The notes below the pieces were generated by a model, which worked only from the letters and a program-made list of their open reading frames with translations, did not search any database and was not told the DNA's origin. DNA of 31,660 bases from a virus, in the IMG/VR virus record IMGVR_UViG_3300025687_000196, positions 1 to 31,660 of that record. One strand, 5' to 3'. A program made the position numbers and the translations under genes. The first letter of the stretch is position 1, and every line of letters begins with the position of its first letter. This document shows, in pieces, positions 24,535 to 31,660 of this stretch.

Positions 24535-24664
24535 GTTGTATAGTCCAATAGATCAACGCGGCTATAATCGCTGTTATTATCCATAGTTTTAACCCGGCTG
24601 ATGCCGTTACCACAACAACCGGAGCACTAATCAGTGCTCTGGTTGTCCAGTGCATATTCTTCAT
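24515..24664 (-). CDS. Candidate antisense small membrane protein, 49 aa
   Basis: On the minus strand, ATG at 24664-24662 follows GGGGGTG three bases upstream, a good though close Shine-Dalgarno. The product starts MKNMHWTTRALISAPVVVVT, has hydrophobic stretches at about 11-22 and 24-42 broken by a lysine, and ends with a basic tail (QPIVRRD), a sensible inside-positive membrane peptide. A longer form from TTG 24733 is possible. It converges on, and overlaps by 20 bases, the end of the preceding + strand gene. No clear minus-strand promoter was found. It fills most of an otherwise empty 224-base gap, which is why it is listed, but it could be chance. Confidence 0.35.
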   Translation of the reverse strand: MKNMHWTTRALISAPVVVVTASAGLKLWIITAIIAALIYWTIQPIVRRD

Positions 24665-24758
24665 ACTCACCCCCAAATAGCTAGACCTTACCACAGGTTC
24701 ACTATCCACGGCAACATGATATAATCCTAGCAACTCATTATAATTACTAGGTTATGCT
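24535..24758 (+). promoter_or_regulatory. Intergenic control region before the giant gene, incl. shared leader element copy B
   Basis: TTCACT 24698-24703, 16 bases, TATAAT 24720-24725 form a fair sigma70-like promoter giving a leader of about 27 bases. A second TATAAT at 24739-24744 lies in ATTATAAT, so it reads the same on both strands. CCTAG 24726-24730 and CTAGG 24747-24751 flank it as an inverted repeat. TATAATC 24720-24726, GCAACTCATT 24730-24739 and GGTTATGCT 24750-24758 are identical to blocks before the hub gene at 10.5 kb. The rest holds the antisense candidate. Confidence 0.55.
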
Positions 24759-27700
24759 ATGGCTGGTCTCACAAGTCCTTATCAAGCCCCATCCATCTGG
24801 GAATCTGACGAAGATATCCAGTACGCACCCAATCGTTTCATCCATGATGGCGATACGCTTGTAGATACCGCTACGGGGCAACGAGTGCGGGTCGGTGGAA
24901 TCCAAGCCCCCGAGATGTACAACCCTCACAAGAATACACCACGCGAAGTGGGTGGACGTGAAGCAACTGCCGCCTTAGCCGATTACGTTACCCAACACGG
25001 GTACAATCCTACGTTCTCTGGGCAAGACAAGTACGGTCGGGATGTTTTAACTGATCCCGATCTGTCCGCATACATGGTCGCCAACGAATACGCATCACCC
25101 ATGACCGGGTTCGATAACCTGAATCCTCAGTTCAAAGACCGAATAACGCAGGCAAATACCGAAGTACAGTTACGCAATCTTGCGGATACGTCTTATGGAT
25201 ATAACCCCTACGGCGGATCACCATACGATGTTCTCCCGGCCCCTTACCACAGAGACCCGAGCACGGGCGTCATGCTGACTCGTGCGATCAAGCGTGGCAC
25301 CGACCAACTCCAAGGCGGCTTGTACGGAGCGGCGCATACTGCGGCCAGAGCACTTGGCGCTGACGGCTTAGCACAATGGGCGGAGACCGGAGTACAGCGT
25401 AACGAAGCCGAAGCAGCTATGAACCCAGCACGATATACTTCGTACAAAGACGTTAAGGGCGTCGGAGACTGGATACCGTTCGCAGCTGAGAAGGCCGTTG
25501 AGTCATTGCCGCAGATGCTGCCGTACGCGGTTGGTGGTCTTGCCGGTGTAGTTGGTAAGACGGCTCTGGGTAAGCTTGGGTTTGAAGTATCCAAGACCGC
25601 AGCTGCTCGGACTGGCGCGATGGCGCTAGGAACTCCGGGTCACATGGGTGAGATCGAGAACGAACAGATGCAACTGGCTGCGGATCGGCAAGCCAGTCCA
25701 CTCGAAGTGATGGCCGCCGGTGTTGTACGTGCGGGTCTGGATGTATTCGGGATGGAGAAAGCACTGGGTAACGTGCTGGGTGAGACTGCGTCCAAGTCTG
25801 CGATGGATATCGCTAAGAACGTATTGAAAGGTATCGGTGCGGGGGCGTTGGCTGAAGCACCAACCGAAGCAGCACAAGAGGCGATCGCTATTGGGCTGCG
25901 TTCAGTACATGATCCTGAGTACGATCCGTTTGGTACCGATGCTATAGAGCGATTGAAAGAATCGTTCATCGCAGGTGGTGCCGCAGGAGGGTTCACTACG
26001 GGCATCGGACGAGGTGCGAAGGCTGTGCTGGATTACTCTGGGGAGAAGATGGCTTCGAATGAAGCTGATAAGCCAGCGGTGAATACTCAGCAGAGTACTA
26101 CGACGGCAGATACTCAGCAGAACGCTACTGAAACCGATCCAGCAATGCAAGATTTGATTCGGCGTGCGCAGGAGTTTGAGGATCAGCAGTCTAGTGATCC
26201 AGAAATAGGGCCGGATTCTCGGGTGTTTTCCGCTGATCAGGAAGAGGCCATCTCAAATATCCTGAACCCTACTTATGGGGATAACCCTACTTCCGAAGAC
26301 ACTGCGCGGGCTGTTACCCTCATCAAAGAGTTGTACCGAGCTTTGGGGGGTACTAAGGAAGAACTGATGGATCGCTTGCAGGTGAACGGATACTTCTTGA
26401 CTGATGCGGTTAAAGAGGCGCTTGGATGGAAAAAGGCCGCCACGAATACAGAGTCTGGGTATTCTGACGATCAGATCAACTGGTTACGTGGTCGCACTAC
26501 GGAGGCGAACTACTGGCAAGATACTAGGGGCGAGATTGATTCGGACATCAATGCTAACACGACAAATATTCTACGCGAGAAAAATCTGAATCCTAACCTA
26601 CAGGCGGAAGGGAAAGTGGTCGAGGCCCTCAAACGCATGCGGGAAACTAAATCACCGCAAGAGGTGCTCGATCTTCTGATGGCGCATGATATCAAGCCTA
26701 ATGATGCGATACTTGAGGCGGCTGGACTTAAACCGAAGGTCACTAATGTAGAAGGGGCGGGCTTGGATCAAGCAGGTATGGATACGGAGATTCCATCTAA
26801 CTTAGATCAAGCAGACATGGATACGGAGATTCCATCTAACTTAGATCAAGCAGGTATGGATACGGAGATTCCATCTAACTTAGATCAAGCAGGTATGGAT
26901 ACGGAGATTCCATCTAACTTAGATCAAGCAGGTATGGATACGGAGATTCCATCTAACTTAGATCAAGCAGGTATGGATACGGAGATTCCATCTAACTTGG
27001 ATCAAGTGGGCGGTACAGGTGGAGCGAAGCTCAATATTAAGAATTTAGCTTTGGCGGCGAAGGATTCAAGTGAGGAGGCTACTCCGCCTGTAACTACGTT
27101 ATCCGAACGCTTAAGTACAACTTTAGCTAAGGCCTCCTCCGCAGCACAACAGTATGTAAAGAAAGACATTGAGAAAGCCAAGCGTGCAAATAAGCTAATT
27201 GCGTTTAGTAACGTAGAATCTTCTACGTCACGTTACGCAGAAGCGGCAGGCGATATGGCTAACACAGGTGAATATGAAGCGACCGATAGTGTAATGGTTA
27301 GCGTTAACGGCGCTCGTAAAGGAGCTACTCCGTTTGCTAAGAACACTCCGTTACATGAGGAATTAGATAAAGCCATTACTGCTGGGGCTACTATCTTAAC
27401 GGATGATGCTGCTAACCGCAATCGAGCGCATAACGTAGGGGAGCGGGCATTAGCTACGCATCTTAAAGGTAAAGGGTATGCGGAGACGGAAGCGGGGGTT
27501 TGGACTCCGAATCAAAACCAGTCTAAAACCTCTGCACTTGGGGATAAGGCCCGCGAAGTGTACGGCGAAGTATCGAGTGGAGATGCTTCTACAACACTCG
27601 ACCCAAATCAATTATCTAAGTCTATAGCCGAAGCCTTTGGTATTGAGGTCGAAACACTAAAAGAAGGCGACCCAGAAACCGTAAAAATGGGTAAAGCTGA

Positions 27701-30700
27701 GGGGCAACGCGGAGCTATCTCTTGGTATGACCCGGCCAATAAGAAAGTTCATTTCACTAAAAAATTATATGGCCACCTTCGTAGCAAAGATCCTATAGTA
27801 AAAGGTTTAGGCTTAGAAACTGTAGCCCATGAGATGGGGCATGCCGCTATTTATCAGTTTTTGCATGAAGGTAAGATCACACAAGCTACAGCTAAAAAGC
27901 TCAAGATCGACTACGATGCTTATCTGACTGATGTGAAGGGTAAAACACCATCCGAACAGATGGCCGCTAGAAGTACGATTCTTCGCGGGCTCAAACGGCT
28001 AACGGCGGGGGATGAACGTGCAGCGAAGAAGGGTGATTACATCCTGAGTTTTGATGAATGGCTTGCTGATGAGGCTGCCAAGTATCTGTTACAACCCGAT
28101 GTTATTACTAAATGGACTCCAGAAACTCAATCCTTTATTCGTAAACTTGCCGGATACCTACAGAAGTTAATTAAAGAATTTATGGGTGTGTACCGCATGG
28201 AAGGCGAGGGTATTAAGGCCTTCTTTGCCGAACTAGAGAGTGCTCGTGCTCAGAGTGAAGCGAATTCTAAGGTAAGCAGCACCTCTTTCGAGTCAACTCT
28301 CCCTCCTTGGGAGGCTGAAAATTTTGCCGGTAGTTTAGGTGATTTAGGTGCCGGTATCACGCCGCCTAGCAATCCTAATGATGGGTTAGTTGGCTCGACT
28401 AACGACACTGTAAAGCCTAAGGCTAAAGTAAGCAACAAACTCTCAGACACAACCGAAGTCCTTAATGCGACGCAGGCGTCTGAAGTGGATAAAGATGATG
28501 TTTATGGTAACGCTGACCAAGAGGTCGATAAACAGTTTACCGTCCAAGATCCGTATAAATATTCTTCCAGTCCTGTGAAATCTCTGAAAGACCTAGAGTT
28601 AGTCAAAGGGTATATGGAGGATTATAGTAAGAAACTGTTTGATACGTTACGGGCGGAACTTAAAGGGCGTAAGGATACTAACCGTGCTTTAGGGGATGAG
28701 CAGGAGCAACTAGATTTATTAAGTGGTGAATTCGTTGTTGCTAGATATTACCCTTCCAAAGACTCATTAACTCAGGCGTGGGGTTACTTCCCTAAAAGTG
28801 CGGTGGTTAATGGTGTAGTAGATACGGTATTCGCGGAGAATTTCCATAACAGTCTAGACTCATATTACACGATCACTGCCGAAAAACGTAGAGATGGCGA
28901 AGTTTATTACGCTATGGAATCCCATCAGAGGGAGGCTTCCAGTCAGCAAGGTATTACAGACGCGAGCATTAGGGCTCGTATAGAAGACGCCATAAAACGA
29001 GTTAATGATAAATCTCGGACTCGCCCAGCGGAAGAAGCTGTATTCTCGATCAACGACCCAGAAGGTAAACCTGTAAAGGTCGCTGCAACGGCCATAACCG
29101 CATTAGGTAAGGCTATCAACGGGTACACAGCGAACCTTATGAAAGTCGAAGAAGCGCAACGAATGTTTTCAGACGGCGTAACTGAGATGATGTCTCGATT
29201 TGGCTACACCCCTATAGAAGGGGGCATTCCGAATAACTTGATTATATACAACCGTAAGGCGAAAGCAGGTGGGCCGATTCGGTTGAACACGAAACCGGAA
29301 GCTAAGGTCGAGAAAACCTATACTGAAGTTGATGAGAATGGTAATGCTATTGATGATGGGGGAGACGCTGTTTATTTAATGGATGAAAACGGGGATTTGT
29401 TTGATCCGGAGACGATGCAACGAGTAACATTCACGGATGCGAAGACTGGTGAGGTACAGAGATTTGCTGAGGAATCTGCTAAGCGTGATACGTCTGTGCC
29501 CTATCTACCGCGGAAGAAGGAATCGACTAAACCTAAAGACCGCTTTTACGCCCGCGATAAGAACTTAGCCTCGATCGAAAAGCTCTTTAATTCAATCGTT
29601 GAGAGTTTAGGTATAAAGATCCCGTTCGCAATTTCACACGATTATAAAGCAGTTAGAGCGCAGTTAGAGCGCGAACTTAAGAACTCTAAGCTCACAGAGG
29701 CACAACGCGGAGCTATACAGTCGGCGCTACGGTCTATGGAAGGCGGAAAGCAGGCGGTTATTATCTATAATGACTGGTATAAGGATGCGAAGAAACGTAA
29801 ACCGATGATTTTCGTACCGATCACTGAGGGTATGAACGCAGTGGATCAAGCGTATGCCGTAGCGCATGAGATCGGGCATTTAATCAAACGCTATCGTGTG
29901 GATGAAATCATAGAACGAGCCCGTAAGGGGGATGTTAAGGCCAAGCAGGTGATCATGTTCCTGTTCCCGGATAACAATATGCGGAATGCTATGCTCAATA
30001 AGAGCAATGTGGAATGGAGGTCATCATCTGCATCGATGGTTGCGGATGAAGTGTTTGCTGCAAACTTTGCACGGTGGGTAACCGAGCGTAGATCACAGTC
30101 CCCAGAAGCGGAGTCGTTCCTGAAATCACTCTGGAATGAGCTGCTAGAGTTTTGGAATCAGCTGAAAGAGAAGCTGTTACCGAATGCGATGGCTCCTATG
30201 ACTAAGAGCAAAGCGCAAGGTGGCTTGGGTTACTCTAAAGAACGTGCTGCGAAGGAGGCTGAAAAGCATTACGAGCGGTTGGGTCGATTCCTATCATCTT
30301 TGACTACGGGCAAAGCACTAGATACTGCGCCGTTGGTTAAGACCTCAATGGATCTACAAGCGGGGTCAAAACCCTTGCAAGAACTGGAGGCTAAGCTTAA
30401 AGAGGCTAAAGCTAAGCTGGCCAGTATCAAGGATGAGCAGGGCATCGCGATTATTAAAGCCCGTATTGCGAAAATGGAAAGTGAGCTGCTTGAAGGGGAT
30501 ACATTACCCACATACGGAGAACTAAGCGCTAAGGAGTGGGAGATATTAACCCGGCTCGAGAAAGCTCGTATTGAGCTCGGTAAAAAGTTCTCTAAGAAAG
30601 CCGAGGCTAAGGTTAAGAAGATTGAAGCTGAGCTGGTTTGGCACCGGGAAAATAATCTGCGGGCTCGTATGGCTAAAAATATCGAGCTTGCTAAGCGAGA

Positions 30701-31660
30701 TTTACAGGCCATGTTACGTAAGTCTAAAGCTGAGGAAGAGCGTGCACAACTACGCGACATGATCAGTGTTATGGAAGCACAGCGACTTGATTTGGTTCAA
30801 TCGCTTATACCTAAAGAGGTGGCTTTACGTTACGTCAGTCTGGGTGATCTACTATCCTACGCGGGAACAGTCCCGTACTTAGACCCTAAACTTGGCCCTT
30901 CGTCTCAGCGTTTAGATGGCGAGCAGATGTATCAAGGGGCTAAGAGCTACGCTAAAGCAGTAGGCGCTAAGGTGCAAGGCGGTAAATACTCCGGCCCTGC
31001 GCTCAGTGGGTTGTCTGCGTTCGTCAAGGATCTGGATGTGTTCTCTCCGGTTATACGATCTATACGCTCAGAGCTGTATGCGATGGATTCATCTACATCG
31101 AAGCTGATCGCTGATGTGTTTGACACTACGCCGGGTAAGGATATGCATGCAGGTGGTACGATACACTCACAGGTGATGGTGGAAGAAGGGCGCTGGCTCC
31201 CTCAACTGGCGGCTGTACTGGATAAGCTGCCTAAACCGTCGGGTAAATGGTTTCGTGATGCCGATCTGCAGGGTAAGGATGCAGACCAGATGGCGTTGTT
31301 TAAAGAAATCGGGGAGCATTTGAATAAGAGCACGAAGTTATCGTACATTCAGAACCCCGAAGTACGCCAACATGTTAAAGCCGTTCGCGATTTCCTACAG
31401 ACGTTTATGTTTGGTAAAGGCGGTATGAACGCCAAGTATAATTTGAATGTTAAGGAGCGCGAGAACTACTTTACGGGTGTACTTAACCTTGAAAAGTGGC
31501 GGGCTAGTCAAGCTGAGGTCATTCAGATACTGCAAGACGTGGCCGGTATGAGCGGACAACAAGCGGCTCACCTCTGGGCGGAGGTCTCTAAACTGAACGA
31601 TGGTGCGTTGCTGGATGTTAACCCTGCGATGCTGGATAGTGTGTTGGCTCCGAACCTGAG
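24759..31660 (+). CDS. Giant polyvalent virion-type protein: SNase-like, two HExxH peptidase-like domains (runs off the right edge)
   Basis: At least 2300 codons without a stop; the C-terminus is outside the window. (1) Residues 27-110 resemble staphylococcal nuclease: DGDT 30-33, R44 and E52 with the spacing of R35/E43, and DKYGR 90-94 giving the R87 equivalent; the calcium-ligand Asp of 'IDAPE' is Gln49. (2) About 195-415 is Gly/Ala-rich with hydrophobic helices ('SLPQMLPYAVGGLAGVVG', 'EAPTEAAQE'), as seen in ejected virion proteins. (3) Residues 670-747 are six 13-aa repeats. (4) HEMGH 1024-1028 with 'FDEWLADEAAKYL' near 1097-1110. (5) HEIGH 1703-1707 with 'ADEVFAANFARWV' near 1762-1775; each pair fits a gluzincin-like HExxH...E site. 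(6) A coiled coil about 1873-2016. This multi-domain build is that of phage polyvalent proteins, packaged in the virion and delivered to the host. Start: ATG 24759 with AGG about 8 bases upstream; the ATG at 24754 is in another frame that soon stops. Confidence 0.85.
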   Translation, partial: MAGLTSPYQAPSIWESDEDIQYAPNRFIHDGDTLVDTATGQRVRVGGIQAPEMYNPHKNTPREVGGREATAALADYVTQHGYNPTFSGQDKYGRDVLTDPDLSAYMVANEYASPMTGFDNLNPQFKDRITQANTEVQLRNLADTSYGYNPYGGSPYDVLPAPYHRDPSTGVMLTRAIKRGTDQLQGGLYGAAHTAARALGADGLAQWAETGVQRNEAEAAMNPARYTSYKDVKGVGDWIPFAAEKAVESLPQMLPYAVGGLAGVVGKTALGKLGFEVSKTAAARTGAMALGTPGHMGEIENEQMQLAADRQASPLEVMAAGVVRAGLDVFGMEKALGNVLGETASKSAMDIAKNVLKGIGAGALAEAPTEAAQEAIAIGLRSVHDPEYDPFGTDAIERLKESFIAGGAAGGFTTGIGRGAKAVLDYSGEKMASNEADKPAVNTQQSTTTADTQQNATETDPAMQDLIRRAQEFEDQQSSDPEIGPDSRVFSADQEEAISNILNPTYGDNPTSEDTARAVTLIKELYRALGGTKEELMDRLQVNGYFLTDAVKEALGWKKAATNTESGYSDDQINWLRGRTTEANYWQDTRGEIDSDINANTTNILREKNLNPNLQAEGKVVEALKRMRETKSPQEVLDLLMAHDIKPNDAILEAAGLKPKVTNVEGAGLDQAGMDTEIPSNLDQADMDTEIPSNLDQAGMDTEIPSNLDQAGMDTEIPSNLDQAGMDTEIPSNLDQAGMDTEIPSNLDQVGGTGGAKLNIKNLALAAKDSSEEATPPVTTLSERLSTTLAKASSAAQQYVKKDIEKAKRANKLIAFSNVESSTSRYAEAAGDMANTGEYEATDSVMVSVNGARKGATPFAKNTPLHEELDKAITAGATILTDDAANRNRAHNVGERALATHLKGKGYAETEAGVWTPNQNQSKTSALGDKAREVYGEVSSGDASTTLDPNQLSKSIAEAFGIEVETLKEGDPETVKMGKAEGQRGAISWYDPANKKVHFTKKLYGHLRSKDPIVKGLGLETVAHEMGHAAIYQFLHEGKITQATAKKLKIDYDAYLTDVKGKTPSEQMAARSTILRGLKRLTAGDERAAKKGDYILSFDEWLADEAAKYLLQPDVITKWTPETQSFIRKLAGYLQKLIKEFMGVYRMEGEGIKAFFAELESARAQSEANSKVSSTSFESTLPPWEAENFAGSLGDLGAGITPPSNPNDGLVGSTNDTVKPKAKVSNKLSDTTEVLNATQASEVDKDDVYGNADQEVDKQFTVQDPYKYSSSPVKSLKDLELVKGYMEDYSKKLFDTLRAELKGRKDTNRALGDEQEQLDLLSGEFVVARYYPSKDSLTQAWGYFPKSAVVNGVVDTVFAENFHNSLDSYYTITAEKRRDGEVYYAMESHQREASSQQGITDASIRARIEDAIKRVNDKSRTRPAEEAVFSINDPEGKPVKVAATAITALGKAINGYTANLMKVEEAQRMFSDGVTEMMSRFGYTPIEGGIPNNLIIYNRKAKAGGPIRLNTKPEAKVEKTYTEVDENGNAIDDGGDAVYLMDENGDLFDPETMQRVTFTDAKTGEVQRFAEESAKRDTSVPYLPRKKESTKPKDRFYARDKNLASIEKLFNSIVESLGIKIPFAISHDYKAVRAQLERELKNSKLTEAQRGAIQSALRSMEGGKQAVIIYNDWYKDAKKRKPMIFVPITEGMNAVDQAYAVAHEIGHLIKRYRVDEIIERARKGDVKAKQVIMFLFPDNNMRNAMLNKSNVEWRSSSASMVADEVFAANFARWVTERRSQSPEAESFLKSLWNELLEFWNQLKEKLLPNAMAPMTKSKAQGGLGYSKERAAKEAEKHYERLGRFLSSLTTGKALDTAPLVKTSMDLQAGSKPLQELEAKLKEAKAKLASIKDEQGIAIIKARIAKMESELLEGDTLPTYGELSAKEWEILTRLEKARIELGKKFSKKAEAKVKKIEAELVWHRENNLRARMAKNIELAKRDLQAMLRKSKAEEERAQLRDMISVMEAQRLDLVQSLIPKEVALRYVSLGDLLSYAGTVPYLDPKLGPSSQRLDGEQMYQGAKSYAKAVGAKVQGGKYSGPALSGLSAFVKDLDVFSPVIRSIRSELYAMDSSTSKLIADVFDTTPGKDMHAGGTIHSQVMVEEGRWLPQLAAVLDKLPKPSGKWFRDADLQGKDADQMALFKEIGEHLNKSTKLSYIQNPEVRQHVKAVRDFLQTFMFGKGGMNAKYNLNVKERENYFTGVLNLEKWRASQAEVIQILQDVAGMSGQQAAHLWAEVSKLNDGALLDVNPAMLDSVLAPNL
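26766..26999 (+). repeat. 39-bp tandem repeat, six copies, in frame in the giant gene
   Basis: Units start at 26766, 26805, 26844, 26883, 26922 and 26961, followed by a truncated seventh (GATCAAGTGGG at 27000). Copies are almost identical at DNA level: unit 2 differs at two bases and unit 6 at the last base. Each encodes DQAGMDTEIPSNL, an acidic flexible linker. Near identity implies recent expansion by slippage or recombination. Confidence 0.97.

Noticed and set aside
25244-26150. Several minus-strand frames of 80-120 aa opposite the giant gene
   Set aside because: The + strand frame contains recognisable SNase and virion-type features and continues for over 2300 codons; the minus frames are low-complexity shadows.
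26766-26999. CRISPR-like regular repeats
   Set aside because: Units are contiguous 39-bp copies without spacers and remain in frame inside a coding region.
1-31660. tRNA genes, integrase, attachment sites or insertion sequences
   Set aside because: None noticed on reading both strands; no cloverleaf-like segment or transposase/integrase motif was found, though a dedicated scan was not possible.

Overview
The window is a contiguous piece of a tailed-phage (or integrated prophage) genome: the structural and lysis arm of what is most probably a short-tailed (podovirus-like) phage of a Gram-negative, probably proteobacterial, host. The evidence is an N4-gp56-type major capsid protein, a head-tail adaptor, a nozzle/hub-like tail protein, a long run of tail-fibre genes, a GH24 lysozyme with a GTA-type holin, and a very large virion-type protein. 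No integrase, tRNA, CRISPR array or insertion sequence was seen. The host cannot be named from the sequence. All confident genes but one small candidate lie on the + strand.

Layout. 1-3040, head: C-terminal end of a gene that is probably the portal, an acidic scaffold, a small CsrA-like gene, the major capsid protein with its own promoter-like sequence and 5' hairpin, and a small beta-rich protein. 3042-3728, adaptor. 3728-4901, lysis: lysozyme, holin, and a coiled-coil protein with a C-terminal membrane anchor. 5022-19849, tail cassette: many small beta-rich proteins; an AT-rich LamG plus beta-helix fibre whose terminal motif continues in the next gene; a protein of 16 'TN..FY' repeats; an Ig-like baseplate protein; the nozzle-like hub; a large unrecognised 813-aa protein; three further LamG adhesins, one ending in a carbohydrate-binding-type domain; and a glycine-rich repeat protein with a conserved phage tail C-terminus. 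19849-24534, three genes thought to encode internal or ejected virion proteins, the first with a 42-aa (six-heptad) tandem repeat. 24535-24758, intergenic, with promoter-like boxes and a candidate antisense membrane gene. 24759 to the right edge, one open frame of at least 2300 codons: SNase-like nuclease domain, hydrophobic Gly/Ala-rich region, 13-aa tandem repeats, two HExxH metallopeptidase-like domains and a long coiled coil, i.e. a polyvalent protein.

How it works together. Most neighbouring genes overlap as TAATG, TGATG or ATGA, so the arm looks like long, translationally coupled polycistrons. Breaks with untranslated leaders occur ahead of the capsid gene, the small structural gene at 5022, the hub gene at 10573 and the giant gene at 24759. 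The leaders at 10.5 kb and 24.7 kb share three exact blocks in the same order, which suggests a common control element. The most notable points are the multi-domain giant protein, the degenerate CsrA-like gene between scaffold and capsid, the shared leader element, and the fibre motif split over two genes.
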